From Dysidea avara (taxonomy: Eukaryota; Porifera; Demospongiae; Dictyoceratida; Dysideidae), in the NCBI RefSeq assembly GCF_963678975.1, contig NC_089277.1:22351440-22415439 (forward strand): DNA of 64,000 nucleotides. The letters are read 5' to 3'. Below, one piece after another: positions 1-10,699 of the stretch (position 1 is its first letter; the number at the start of each line of letters is the position of its first letter). The translations under genes were made by a program, and so were the position numbers. The notes beneath the pieces are model-generated. The model worked only from the letters and a program-made list of their open reading frames with translations. It was not told the DNA's origin and ran no database searches.

Positions 1-1472
1 GCTGTTCCATTGGAGGAGCTAATATTCTTGATGATTCTAAGATTTGCTCTGCTGTTGGCCTTTCATAAGCACACAATGCAGCCGGTGATCGATGGCCAGA
101 TCTATCCTGTATCATTTTCTTTTTTATACAGAGATGTAACTCCTGTAGAACGTAGACTGTGGTTTGTTTTTCTACCATCGACCTGAGCTGCTTTGCACAT
201 CTGTTTTACAATAGCTGATAATTTATTTTTTCCAACTGGTTGATCAGCAGAAAATCATGGCATATTAGGATCTGCTGGGACTTCTGGTAGAGGTCACCAA
301 TAAAAAATACCATCGTGATTAGCTTTTGAACTCTCTGGAAGTTTTTCACAGTATTTATCTAGGATATACACATGATCGCGATAGCCAGCATCTGCATTTT
401 GATACTGATATACAATCTTGTTGTCTAGATGAAACTGTCGAAACCCACCAGCACGATTCTTTGATCTATGCTCTGTGTATGTGTAACGTACAACAACTTT
501 TTCTGCACTATAACTTCTTCACGCTTAATCTGAGATAGTTTAAGGCTTCTGTGTTCTTCACCACCTAGCAGACAAAAATTTTTGCCATTGTAATAATAAA
601 AGACACAGTTAAATAACCTACTGGGAGTGTCCACATTCAACACCCCACTCTCCCAAAGCCTACGCTCATCTTCTTCGTCCACAGTTTCAGTTTTTTTAAC
701 TACAGTACCCACTCCTTTCCGGTACAACCTTCAAAATTCATGATCACAAACATTTCGAAAGCCTTCAAATTGAGGATCTGAATTTAGATTAACAGCTTTA
801 GCAGCTGATTTGTGCAGACGAATCTCCCGCTGGAGCCCAACCATCAGTAAATACAGTGTCTTGGGAGTATATTCGCCTCCATCTCTTTTCCTAGTTTCTT
901 TCACAAATGCGCAAAGCCATTGTGATAGCTCACTAGCATTATCAGTAAATAGAATTTCTTTATAAGACTTACTAGTTTCGACGCTAGTATTCTTTTGTCT
1001 AGCTTGGACCCACTCAGAAAAGTTCTTAACAGCCCATTTATTGTTTGCCACAGTGTTCTTCGGTTGAAATGGTTTTGTAGCTTCCTGTAAGTCAGCATCA
1101 TTAATCCACCTCGCGATCCACGAGAGGTTCTTTATTCCTCTTGTTCTTACTGAGTGAAAGACTCTTCTTCTTTTCTTGGTCCATTTCACTGCTTACCAGT
1201 CCAAGGACACAACTTTCCTCACAATTTTCTTTATCACCAATGAAGCGCTCTTGTTGCATAGTGCGTGCTACACAAGACGCTACTTCTTTACCAAATACAG
1301 GCATCTCAATGGTTGGCACTGACATTGACTTCAGGTCTGGATAACAGTCACACCATCCTGGAGGAGCAAAGCAGGGAAGATGGTTAGCAGGACGCTTTCC
1401 TGAGTTCTCTACGCCGATGGTAATAATAGACTTGCTGACAATTGGCTCTTTCACCGACCTCATAACACACAC
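1..1472 (-). pseudogene. Crypton-type tyrosine recombinase (DUF3504) pseudogene, runs off the left edge
   Basis: Read on the minus strand, pieces in different frames line up into one protein of the DUF3504 family (the Crypton-derived domain found in ZMYM2/QRICH1/KCTD1-like proteins). At 1189-731 is the N-terminal helical domain (NNKWAVKNFSEW, then TPKTLYLLMVGLQREIRLH). At 727-425 is the middle part (ESGVLNVDTPSRLFNCVFYY, GGEEHRSLKLSQ), continuing after a frame change as EHRSKNRAGGFRQF. The catalytic C-terminus shows HSLRSTG (164-140), GHRS (97-78) and a tyrosine in AYERPTAEQ, matching the HxxR, H and Y of tyrosine recombinases. At least three frame changes and two in-frame stops (around 280 and 255) make it a pseudogene. 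The segment 1472-1101 is a plausible but unrecognised N-terminal extension. In Cryptons this protein would recombine circular DNA; this copy cannot. Confidence 0.82.
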
Positions 1473-1628
1473 ACTAAACGATTATAGTGTAACTGTGGTA
1501 GCTATCTACCCTAGAAACAGTACTACACTGCACAAAACAAGGTTAAACTATAAACTGAAAAGTTGGCGCTGGTTACCTACTGCTGGGCGCCTTTGGTCCG
1601 CGCACATACCATACCACAAATCAGTTAG

Positions 1629-1733
1629 AACACACCCATTCAGTTTGTATCTGATTCGTAAACACTCCACCCTCGGGCCTGCAGCCCTTGGGTGTTGTGT
1701 TTATAAATCAGATACAAACCTCATGGGTGTGTT
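1629..1733. repeat. Short palindromic MITE-like inverted repeat
   Basis: Arms beginning AACACACCCAT and ending ATGGGTGTGTT, with a second paired block (TTTGTATCTGATT / AATCAGATACAAA), surround a GC-rich centre containing CTCGGGCCTGCAGCCCTTGG. This can form a near-perfect ~45-bp stem. No coding potential. Probably a small non-autonomous DNA element. Confidence 0.6.
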
Positions 1734-2194
1734 ACAACTATTACCTAAAGCCCTTTAAGAACTAGTGCTTACATTTTGTCACCGTTTCTGAAATGCAAGT
1801 GAGATTTGCTGTGCTGTTCAATGATAGCCAGCCTTCTTAGCATCAAAATAAAAGTGCTCATGATTGATAACAACAATAATGAAATTGGAGGCGGGCGGGG
1901 ATGAGAAACAATTGATCAAGTTTAGCTGGCCTTACTGAGGCTGCCACATTGCCATCGTGTAAAAATTTTTTTTTACCTTAACTCTTGATGTTTTGTTTTG
2001 ATGTAGTTTTATTTGTTTACTTTTGTGTTGTATTTTATGTAGTTAGGTAATAAGTTAGCTAGTCATGTGTTTTTTGGCTGTTGTGTTTTTTGGCTGTTAA
2101 TATTTAGCCAGTCATTGCTATTTTCAAAAAAACTTAGAGAAAACGTGACACAAAAAGGTATAAAACACGAAGAAAACAAAGCATGATCTGACTG

Positions 2195-2275
2195 AGGCTC
2201 AAGCCCACACATCCAGGTTTGGAGTACCCACGCTCTACCACTGTACCAATGGTGATTGCTGGCTACCCCTCTTGT
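2195..2275 (-). repeat. tRNA-like sequence (tRNA-derived SINE or tRNA pseudogene)
   Basis: On the minus strand there is an A-box-like TGGTACAGTGGTAGAGC and a B-box-like GGGCTTGAGCCTC at normal spacing, with ACTCCAAA in the position of an anticodon loop (CCA possible, Trp-like). The B box deviates from GGTTCGANTCC and the acceptor arms do not pair, so it is not called as a functional tRNA. Confidence 0.45.
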
Positions 2276-2401
2276 TTTTGTACAATTTAAATGTCACAAA
2301 TATAAAATACTACATAGTCTAACCCATACCAGTGAAGAGCTGAACCCGACCCTAACCTAACCTGTTAAACAAATGATGACTTTCACTGTCTGTATAAAGA
2401 T

Positions 2402-2490
2402 AAGCTTTTGGGTGAGTTCGAGGTGAGCTAGGGTTGGTTCGGCTTCACTTGCTCCAACCCTAGCTCGCCTCGAACCCACCCAAAAACTTA
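2402..2490. repeat. Inverted repeat, related to 28165-28320
   Basis: The left arm (TTTTGGGTGAGTTCGAGGTG, then AGCTAGGGTTGG) and right arm (CCAACCCTAGCTCGCCTCGA, then ACCCACCCAAAA) are complementary around a short loop. The flank 2333-2400 (CTGAACCCGACCCTAACC) and this arm recur in opposite orientation at 28165-28320, so it is a dispersed element. Confidence 0.6.
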
Positions 2491-3107
2491 CCTTCATACA
2501 ACTAGTGTGTTTGATACTCAAGTTATAGGTGATACTTCCTAATGTCTATACAACAAACGACCAGCTAAATATATTTTTGAATGTTTGGCTGGTGACCGGC
2601 TAAATATCCACTTCATATTTTTTTGAGTGGTTGTAGTACTATTTTGTCACTTTTGTGTTATGTGTTTGTATGTATGTATGTGCAGGGCTCCACTGAAAAT
2701 CAGTTTTACAGAGTGGATTCCCTGAGTAAATATTACAATAGACACAATCCAAAACTACGTAATCATCATGGCAACAGCTTTCCGTCATTTTAAATGGGGC
2801 CAGTATCAATTATTACGATTGCGCTACATTGAAATCCGATGATGAATAATGCTCGAACTAGGGGGTATGTGTTGAACAATTGGTTGTGGAAGTCTTCAAG
2901 GTTGTAAATTGGATAGGGGCAGGTGGATATCAGGATTGAACAAGGCGCGAAGCATCGACAGCCCAAATTGCCTTGTTGGCCCACACAGGAAGCACTGCGA
3001 AGTAAATAGATAGTATTTTAGTATCGATTACTATGGTAAATTAATAGTGATAGTAACCGTTGTGTAGCGGCTGACCATCCAGGCGCTCCTTGTACAAGTA
3101 ACAGAGT

Positions 3108-3165
3108 GGCTATTCGCACGGTCACGTACTAACAGCTTCGTGCTATTCGCACGGCAGTCACGTGA
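3108..3165. repeat. Palindromic GCTATTCGCACG motif pair
   Basis: Two copies of a motif reading GGCTATTCGCACGGTCACGT and TGCTATTCGCACGGCAGTCACGTG lie here, and further copies in both orientations form a cluster at 4618-4745 within the same transposon. CACGTG/ACGTG cores are included. Confidence 0.5.
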
Positions 3166-3280
3166 TGTTATTATTTTACGGATAGTACATGGTTCATCCA
3201 TCTCCGAAAACTACACGTGGCTTTGAGCGGGATTTTTCTTTCTGAACCATTCTCTGTGGTCTTTTGTAACATGCCCGATG

Positions 3281-3500
3281 TTTTGTATAGGAGACGAGTT
3301 CGAGAGTTACGATGATCTTAAGGAGACAGTCTCTACCTTTGAAAGAACGGAATTCGTCCAATTAAATGTTCAACGATCAACATCGATCACGATCAATAGA
3401 TTCAGCAGCGAAACGTGCACCATCGAAGGTATACAATGAAGATTTGAGGTATAGAGAAATAAATTTTCTTTGTGCACACGGAGGAAAATGTTAAGGGTGA
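3281..3500 (+). pseudogene. Remnant resembling the N-terminus of a MULE/ZSWIM-type protein
   Basis: Two frames of the plus strand join into GDEFESYDDLKETVSTFE ... YNEDLRYREINFLCAHGG. The pattern of F-x-S/D-Y...F followed later by Y/R...F.C.HGG is typical of the N-terminal region of MULE-transposase/ZSWIM1-3-like proteins. A frameshift near 3430 and stop codons break it, and no DDE or SWIM region follows. It is either the decayed transposase of the surrounding element or a captured exon. Confidence 0.4.
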
Positions 3501-3782
3501 ACGGCCGTGGGAGATACAGGGTGGGGGCCAAGGTAGCATACCAAGATCGAGATACTCTAATACAACAGTCATAGTATTAGAACAGTGTGTAGTGAGCTCG
3601 AACTTCTTAAGGATTTTTATGTTCATTTTCAGGCAGTGATAAATGCATAGTTACATGTTAGGGTGGGCAGCGATATTGTCAGCAGGCTGTGACCTTTTTT
3701 CAGTGGTCTCACCTTACCAAACCAGACAATGTAGCATGCCATTTTGACCCCCTTTCCAAAAGTCTGCATGGTTCCGCCCCTG
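3500..3782 (-). mobile_element. hAT MITE, degenerate inverted copy of the 30563-30858 family
   Basis: The right end CCGCCCCTG is a CAGGGGCGG-type hAT terminus, and GGTCTCACCTTACCAAACC, CATTTTGACCCCC and the block CATACCAAGATCGAGATACT are reverse complements of matching segments of the MITE at 30563-30858. The left terminus is degraded. It is nested in the 2740-4988 element. Confidence 0.65.
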
Positions 3783-4617
3783 GTGTGTGTCACTTTTGCT
3801 ATCACATTTTAGGCTCAATTGTCTTGACATTGTGATTTGACAATTAATGCCCAGTGAATCCTGGTGCCGACTCTTGCTTGTCAGGTATTACAGAAAAATT
3901 TTCCAATTTTAGAATCAAATTCTGTTCATTGTCATGCTTCCTCAGAGTTGTAGACCCCCTATAGCCAAAGTTCAATAACTAAACAAGGGGATGCTACTTG
4001 TTCTACTGGAGAAACAGTGAAAGTGATGTATGTGATGGAATTAAGGTAAAATTCAGCCTTGTCTATGTTTCTATGCTAATGATAAATTTCTTTGTTACTG
4101 TAGGATGGCATCACTCTTGTGTTCGTATCACTTTGGAAGAGGCCAAGAGAATGAATGCTGTTGGAGAAATGTGATTTTGTAACTATAAGGGATGCGAGGA
4201 TGCATTTGTCAACTTGGACTGCATGACTCCTATTGGATTATTTTTATCTAATTAATCTGCTACTTTACAGTGTGAGGTATTTTGTAAATCTCTACTTATT
4301 ACCATATCAGTTTATATACTCTGACTAACTGATTATGAACTTCATGACAGCATGCATTTTACCATTCATGCATTTAGGTAGCTATAGGTGTGTCTAACAT
4401 AGAGACATGCTTGCATGTTTTACAACGATGGCTATACACAACCCATAGCTAGCAGTCCATAGCAGAGAAAATGCATGTGCATGCATGGTGTATCCTTGGA
4501 CTCACACGACCAAATTTGGTGACGTATCCATTATACTTCCCACATGCACGTACACACCCCAAAGATGTATGCCATAGTAAAGGATCTATGTGTACACACA
4601 TGCCAACTGCATCGCTT

Positions 4618-4745
4618 AGTAACCGTGCAAATAGCTCTGAGCGAGGCTCTGTGCTATTCGGACGGTCACGTTCGAATAGCTCCGTGCTATTTGCACGTGA
4701 CCGTGCGAATAGCTCTATGCTATTCACACGTGACCGTGCGAATAG
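4618..4745. repeat. Tandem palindromic array of ~35 bp units
   Basis: Units of the form ACCGTGCGAATAGCTCTGTGCTATTCGCACGGTCACG repeat about three times with small changes; each unit is itself palindromic (GTGCGAATAGC with GCTATTCGCAC). The same motif occurs at 3108-3165. Confidence 0.6.
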
Positions 4746-5006
4746 CAACTGCCTACAAGTAAACAAGGGATATAGCGTCATCAGCCCTTCGCGCCTTGTT
4801 CATCACCTGCCTTTAGCCAGAGCAAGGAATTTTCAGCATTGAAAGCTTCCATGGACTATTGTTTGACAATAACACTTAGTTTGAACTTTCTTCATCGCTG
4901 AATTTCAATGCAGTACAGTCAGTGACTATTGAAATTGGCCCCATTCAAAATGGCGTCCTAAAAGTGGGCGTGGCTTTGGATAGTGTCTATTACAATACAC
5001 GTATGG

Positions 5007-6553
5007 TAGGGTCCGCAACGCGAAAAATCGATATCCTCCAATCAACTACCTAACTATTGTCATGTGTTAAGCTAAGTGTAACTTGAATAACACCAGCGTG
5101 GCAGCCAAGTTTGTCACTTTCTTCTGGTAGAAAACGATACAAATGTCTTAAAATCACGTGATTTTTCGTTGCAGCAGTTAGTAGGGTTCTTCGTATGCCA
5201 CGATATTCACTCTCAACATTGTTCAAGTGGTCTATCATCAACTCAAAATATTAGTGGTTTGATTTTATTGGTCAGTTTCTGGTGGCAGCACGATCTGTGT
5301 GCCTTTTTGGCGACAGACAAAATGTTTCTTGCTCTGGAGCACAGGACAAGCAGAGCAGCAACTGCGCCGTGGGTCAGCAATGACCAGTACTAAGTAAAGT
5401 ACCTGCATGCGGAGTATGGTTATAATTGAAGCTTGTTAGCCATCTGGCTAAGCCATCTATATGCTGAAATTCGGCCAAAATGATGCGATTTTTGCAAACA
5501 AATACCAGAATGGTTGATACATCAGTGAGACAGTCTCAAACAGCAAGGATACGAAGCTTAAAAACACCTAACAATACGGCTATCCCGCCCAGTAAACGCA
5601 TAGAGCAATCCAATGCATGAAATAGGCACTCACGTGATCGAAATTCAAATCGCGGAAATACCTATAAAGTCGCTTTCATTTCTGAATAGGAACCATGCAG
5701 TGTGCTCCTTTTGTAAATATTTGCATTAATTGTTCACTCAGGCGTGGTCTGGGCCAGTGTAGGTGTGTTTTATGCTGCGATGGCATCAAGGGAGAGTCTC
5801 AGACTACTGGGCTAATCGAGATGTTGAACCTAATGCACACAAACTGATTGTCACTTGATTCTAAGTGATTTTAATGTAATTGGAATAGATTATGGTTGTA
5901 TTTTCCGAGATTTGAATATCGATCACGTGAGTACCTATTTCATGCATTGGATTGATCTATGCGTTTACTGGGCGAGATAGCCGTATTGTTAGGTGTTTAT
6001 AAGCTTCGTATCCTTGCTGTTGGAGACTGTCTCACTGATGTATCAACCATTCTGGTACTTGTTTGCAAAAATCGCATCATTTTGGCCGAATTTCAGCATA
6101 TAGATGGCTCAGCCAGATGGCTAACAAGCTTCAATTATAACCATACTCCGCATGCAGGTACTTTACCTAGTACTGGTCATTGCTGACCCACGGCGCAGTT
6201 GCTGCTCTGCTTGTCCTGTGCTCCAGATCAAGAAACATTTTGTCTGTCGCCAAAAAGGCACACAGATCGTGCTGCCACCAGAAACTGACCAATAAAATCA
6301 AACCACTAATACTTTGAGTTGATGATAGACCACTTGAACAATGTTGAGAGTGAATATCGTGGCATACGAAGAACCCTACGAACTGCTGCAACGAAAAATC
6401 ACGTGATTTTAAGACATTTGTATCGTTTTCTACCAGAAGAAAGTGACAAACTTGGCTGCCACGCTGGTGTTATTCAAGTTACACTTAGCCTAACACATGA
6501 CAATAGTTAGGTAGTTGATTGGAGGATATCGATTTTTCGCGTTGCGGACCCTA
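5007..6553. mobile_element. Long foldback transposon with ~650-bp arms
   Basis: The segment from 5007 to about 5665 is the near-identical reverse complement of about 5900-6553 (for example TAGGGTCCGCAACGCG at the left, CGCGTTGCGGACCCTA at the right). It is flanked by CGTATGG (5000-5006, 6554-6560; 8 bp if the shared A is counted), and copy B of the duplication at 31756-31763 has the site uninterrupted. The ~230-bp centre is unpaired. No transposase is present. Both arms contain the same short outward-facing reading frame (5241-5050 minus; 6319-6510 plus). The high arm identity suggests recent origin or arm-to-arm conversion. Confidence 0.88.
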
Positions 6554-6644
6554 CGTATGGTTCGAAGTTTATGCCGTGGAGTTGAGACTAGTGTGGCAGC
6601 GTCAGAACATGGAGTCACACCCCGAGTACAGAGGTGATTATTAT

Positions 6645-7043
6645 GCACCTATCAATGTTAAGCCCCACCCCCCCCCAGTACGGGGAGGGTGGGGATATAG
6701 TGGGGATTTGATCAAGTGGAAAGTCAAATTCCCCTACCTGGGGGTGAATTATCAGGTCAAATCCCCACATAGTCCCACCCTATGAGGTGGGGATAGGAAG
6801 GGGATTTGACAACCAACGTGTTGTAAAAACAGAAGCCACAGTGATAAAGTACACGAGGTGCTGCAGTTTTATCACGCAGTGTTCTCTCGCGCTTCACTTA
6901 TAAAACTACTGTAAAGGATCTATGCTACTATAGAGCGCTTGTTCAAATTCCCCACCCCTGGGGGCAAAATTTAAGTTCAAATCCCCTCCTAACGCCCCAC
7001 ATAGCCCGTACTGGGGGGGGTGGGGCTTGACATTGATAGGTGC
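6645..7043. mobile_element. 399-bp MITE with G-rich inverted termini and ATTAT duplication
   Basis: The left end GCACCTATCAATGTTAAGCC and right end GGCTTGACATTGATAGGTGC are inverted repeats, extended inward by C-runs/G-runs flanking AGTACGGG / CCCGTACT. ATTAT flanks it at 6640-6644 and 7044-7048, and copy B (around 33842) lacks the insertion. No coding potential. Confidence 0.8.
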
Positions 7044-7437
7044 ATTATGTATGCATGGTGGCAACATATACCCTATTACCTATGGTGGCAACTTGAACAC
7101 ATTCTCACAAAAAACTTACCTGCTATTTTTAAGTCTACTTCCGCCATATTTCAAGAGAGCAAGTTCGGTCTATCGGTGTTACAATCTTAAGTCACAATTG
7201 GCTAACTGGTAAAGCAGATGAACAAACAAACGCTACTTAATAAAATTTTCACACGCCTATTGTCTAGTTTTCTGAAGACGTCTCCCTCGTCTGATAAGCT
7301 GTGGTGCCGTGTTGAAATCTTATAGAGAACGGTACCCTTCAATATCTGATCATCACTTACTCTGTACGTTATATATATAAATTATTAATGAACACGTTTT
7401 AACAACACGTTGTTTTCTCTGTTCAACTTCGTATTAG

Positions 7438-8560
7438 GTGGACACTAATTGGAAATGCCGTTTAAGAGACCGAGTTGATGACTGGTGCTCAGACTGGGAG
7501 CACAGATTGTGTGCAAATATCAGCCAAAATAACTTACAGGTATTGGATGGTGGAACTGAGAATACTAATTGCCTTTCAGTTTCTATAGTCGTTGTCTTCC
7601 TGATGTACCAAAGGCCCTAGAAATGTATCAGATGTATTCCAAACTTGATTCCAAGTTTGAAAACAAATTTGATGGAGAATAAGCTTTACAAAGGGATTGG
7701 TCAACATGTTGTTAAGTGCTTTGAAGCAGCTAATTTGGCAGGTCTGGAAGTTACATGTAAAAAGTTACAAATCTTGGTTGAGGAACTTGCATCAAAAATT
7801 GGTCGTTTATCTCTTTCAAACAGCAACTTGCAGATGGAGATTGATAATTCTTCTGAATCTGTTACTGATTCATCTCCAATTGGACCTGCAACTATGTCTC
7901 CTCGTCCTAGTACCGCTATGGATATAATTGATCAGTTAGCTAGCTGATCGTGAAAGAAGGAAAAGGAATATAATTGTTTATAGTCTACCTGAGTCCTCTC
8001 CCAACAATAAGGGTGACAGTGATACATTTGCAGTGTTATGTTCTTCTGTGTACAATTCTTTGTTTACTATTACTAAATTTGTGCGTTTGGGAAAGAAAAT
8101 TCCTAACAAATGTTGACCATTATTATTATCCTTGCAAAAGGAAGAAGATAAACTTGAGCTACTTTCTCGCTCTTTCCTTCTACAACATAATGACTTTTAC
8201 AAGAATGTATTTTTAGCTCTAGACCGAACCAAGTTTGAAAGGGAGTAGCACAAGAAACTGGTTACAGAGCTCAGATACAGACGTTCGAAAGGTGAAACCG
8301 GTCTTGTAATTCATCATGGATCTATTATCACCAAAACCTCTACTAGAAATACCAATGTGTCACTTACCGGCAATGGTGCACCTGCGGATGCTCAGTCATC
8401 TGCTGCCAGGTACCGGATATACAAATGCTAAATGGCAAGACAGTTTTAAGAATGGACACCTATAAATTTTCCTCCACTATAAAGTTATGTGGAACTCCCT
8501 CCCCGCACTGTAATTAACTCCCCTACACTTTGTCAGTTTTGTAATATGATTGATACCTGT
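7438..8560 (+). pseudogene. Non-LTR retrotransposon remnant: ORF1-like protein plus RT tail (copy A)
   Basis: Frames join into a PHD-like segment (CSDWEHRLCANISQNN), a coiled-coil-like stretch (ASKIGRLSLSNSNLQMEID), then the ORF1 RNA-binding-like segment, and basic residues before STRNTNVS. It is followed near 8450 by MDTYKFSSTIKLWNS-like sequence typical of the C-terminus of CR1/L2-clade reverse transcriptases. Endonuclease and most of RT are absent, so it is an internally deleted element. The same structure with slightly better frames lies at 34236-35340. Several frameshifts; not functional. Confidence 0.62.
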
Positions 8561-9640
8561 GTGTTTACTGTGTTATCTCTCTCTCTGATTTCTGCACTGT
8601 ATTAAATATAATTATATTATATACCATATAGTAGAGGGGGAAATGTTGCAGTTTTTGGGGTTTCATTTATCCTTGAAATAGATGGAAATACACTCTAATA
8701 CATTTTGGGAGTGATTACAAAGCGAAAAAATTTTTAGCTTGAACATTGCTCAACCTCGATAAATTTACCCCTTGAAATATTTAGGCTATACACAAAATAC
8801 TCTAATACAGCAGTCACCTATAATAGAACAGTTACACGTGTATAGCTGTATGCTATAGCTAACAAAAACCAAATAATTTACAAATTAGGGATTCAAGCTG
8901 ATAAGGCCACTCAGGGTTATAGTTTTAGGATAGGGTTTAGCATTAAGGGGTTAGAAAATTGAAGAAAATTCATTGTTTCCCATTTCCGCCCACATGTAAA
9001 TCCTCTCCCACATGGTTTCATTCATTATTGCTTTTAACTGAACATTTTATTCATTATTTAGCTATGATATCAGTGATTTGTGTCAACAGTTGTACACAGG
9101 TAATAGCTAATATCTTACTGAGTCAGTAACCAGTGCAGCTTTTTTACTGTAATTCATGCTCTTAGTTTGTATTTGCTTGTCTCTTACAGCTACTTAGCTG
9201 GTGTGTGAGTCATATAAGTAAAAAAATTAGCAATAGTTAAAATGACTAATGAGCCACCCGCCTGCATGCATTTTTGAAATTAATCAGTGAAATGGGAAAC
9301 AGTGAATCAGCTTGGAGGTACCAATGTGGAATGATGGTAGCTAGTTATTACAGTATTACTATAATAGCTCGGTGGGAAAATCCCTTGAACAAACGGCTCT
9401 CATAGCAAAGATCATCAAATTGTAATAATAACATGCTAATGTAGGGATTTTCTCACAGAGCTGTGCTATAATACCATATCAGTCTAATGTACAGACCTCA
9501 AAATGATTGTAGTTTGTAACAGTATTAACTATAACTAGATTCTCATAAAATAACTGAGAGAGCACAAGCTACACAACAACTAGTACAAGCCTACTACAAC
9601 CACTGCTAAGGATTCATCACCTTTGTAGTATGCATCATGA
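8560..9640. other. Non-coding repeat-derived DNA in duplication copy A
   Basis: No gene seen. The segment 8790-9110 matches 35570-35890 of copy B, including ACTCTAATACAGCAGTCACC at 8801. The segment 9330-9475 resembles the foldback family seen at 27383-27616 (ATAGCTCGGTGGGAAAATCC ... GGGATTTTCTCACAGAGCTG) and is missing from copy B. Confidence 0.5.
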
Positions 9641-10440
9641 TCACTTAAGGAGGGAGATGTGCACATTAGGTTTGTATGTAATTTGTGTGATGTAACCACA
9701 TAATGTATGAATGTTTGTCCGTAATTGTTGATCGTTCACTTTCAACAAACCATATAGGAGGTCTATAGACACTCTTCCACTTCTAGTCTGAACTACAGAA
9801 AGGTTTTCATCTGAAACAGTAATAAAAGTTTCGTCAGGAATTTCTATTGGTGTTGGTATTGGATTGTCAACACTTGAAGCTGTTTCTTGATTGGCTAGAG
9901 GTGTCAAATCTCTTCTGTTTTGTCTGTAAAAATTGTAAGGTGTTTGGACCATGTAGGATCTGTGGGATAGTTTTTCTGTGATTACACCTTCTGTTTCAAT
10001 GTCTATTATCCAAACTGTCTCTCCTTTTTGCAAGGTCATTAAATCTTTCGCATGATGTCACTGATCAAGGCTATTTCTTTGTCTCTTTCTCCTTTTTCCT
10101 CGGTTTGTTGACATCAGGTAACTACATTCTCTAAAGGAGTAGAATGGTAAGCATGCAAGTATTACTAAATATAGGATATTACTTTTGTTTAACAGACCCT
10201 TTACTGTTCTGACAGCTCTTTCTGCTGCCCCGAGGCTTCAGGTAGTTTAGGCTGCTTGTAACATGTGTAAAACCGTATTGCTCAGAAAATTAATTGAACA
10301 ATGATGCTGAATATTGTGGACCATTATCTGAAATCACAGTTCCAGGAATGCCGTGACGAGCAAATATGTGTACTATGCTTTGTGATGTCATGGAAGGCAA
10401 CTTGGCAACCTCAAAGTAACAAGAGTAGTAATCAAAGGCA
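9641..10440 (-). pseudogene. Ty3/gypsy integrase fragment (copy A)
   Basis: On the minus strand from 10440: DYYSCYFEVAKLPSMTSQSI, then ISDNGPQYSASLFN (the D and DNGPQ regions of an integrase core), AERAVRTVKGLLNKS in another frame, and the C-terminal part KGETVWIIDIETEGVITEKL ... VQTRSGR. Frameshifts and a deletion (present in copy B around 36500) break it. It ends abruptly upstream at a hAT-like insertion (10441). Not related to the intact gypsy at 45409. Confidence 0.75.
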
Positions 10441-10690
10441 GGGGGACCATCCCCCCCCACTTTTATGGGCCAATGTTTGCAAGAAAAGATCGAGATACTC
10501 CAAGGCCAGGAAAACTTGATTAATTGTTTCTCATCCCCGCCCACATCCCTTTTTATCCCACCGCCTCTAATTTCATTATTGCTGTTATCAATCACGTGCA
10601 CACATATTTTGATGTTAAGAAGGCTGGCTATTTTTTTTTTTAATCAGCAGAACCCTCCAGGGGTATAGTGCTGATGTGCCAGTACAATTA
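10441..10690. mobile_element. Truncated hAT-like element end inserted in the integrase fragment (copy A)
   Basis: Directly after GTAGTAATC begins a G-rich end (AAAGGCAGGGGGACC), then GAGATACTCCAAGGCCAGG and a block (TTGTTTCTCATCCCCGCCCA) that is the reverse complement of 1865-1925. The equivalent in copy B is 36854-37075, where the whole insertion and its far end at 39279 are preserved. Confidence 0.5.
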
Positions 10691-10699
10691 CAATCAAAA

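Larger units (their letters stand above)
2740..4988. mobile_element. DNA transposon of ~2.25 kb with 8-bp target-site duplication
   Basis: Termini are inverted (AGACACAATCCAAAACTACG at the left; the complement of AGACACTATCCAAAGCCACG at the right), and inside them TTTTAAATGGGGCCAGTATC matches TTTTGAATGGGGCCAATTTC from the other end. The direct repeat ATTACAAT flanks it at 2732-2739 and 4989-4996. Copy B of the duplication (31740) lacks it. An 8-bp duplication fits hAT or MULE elements; the internal MULE-like coding remnant (3281-3500) favours MULE. It also carries a nested hAT MITE and a palindromic tandem array. Confidence 0.75.

Noticed and set aside
2195..2275. Functional tRNA gene
   Set aside because: Acceptor and anticodon stems do not pair and the B box is degenerate.
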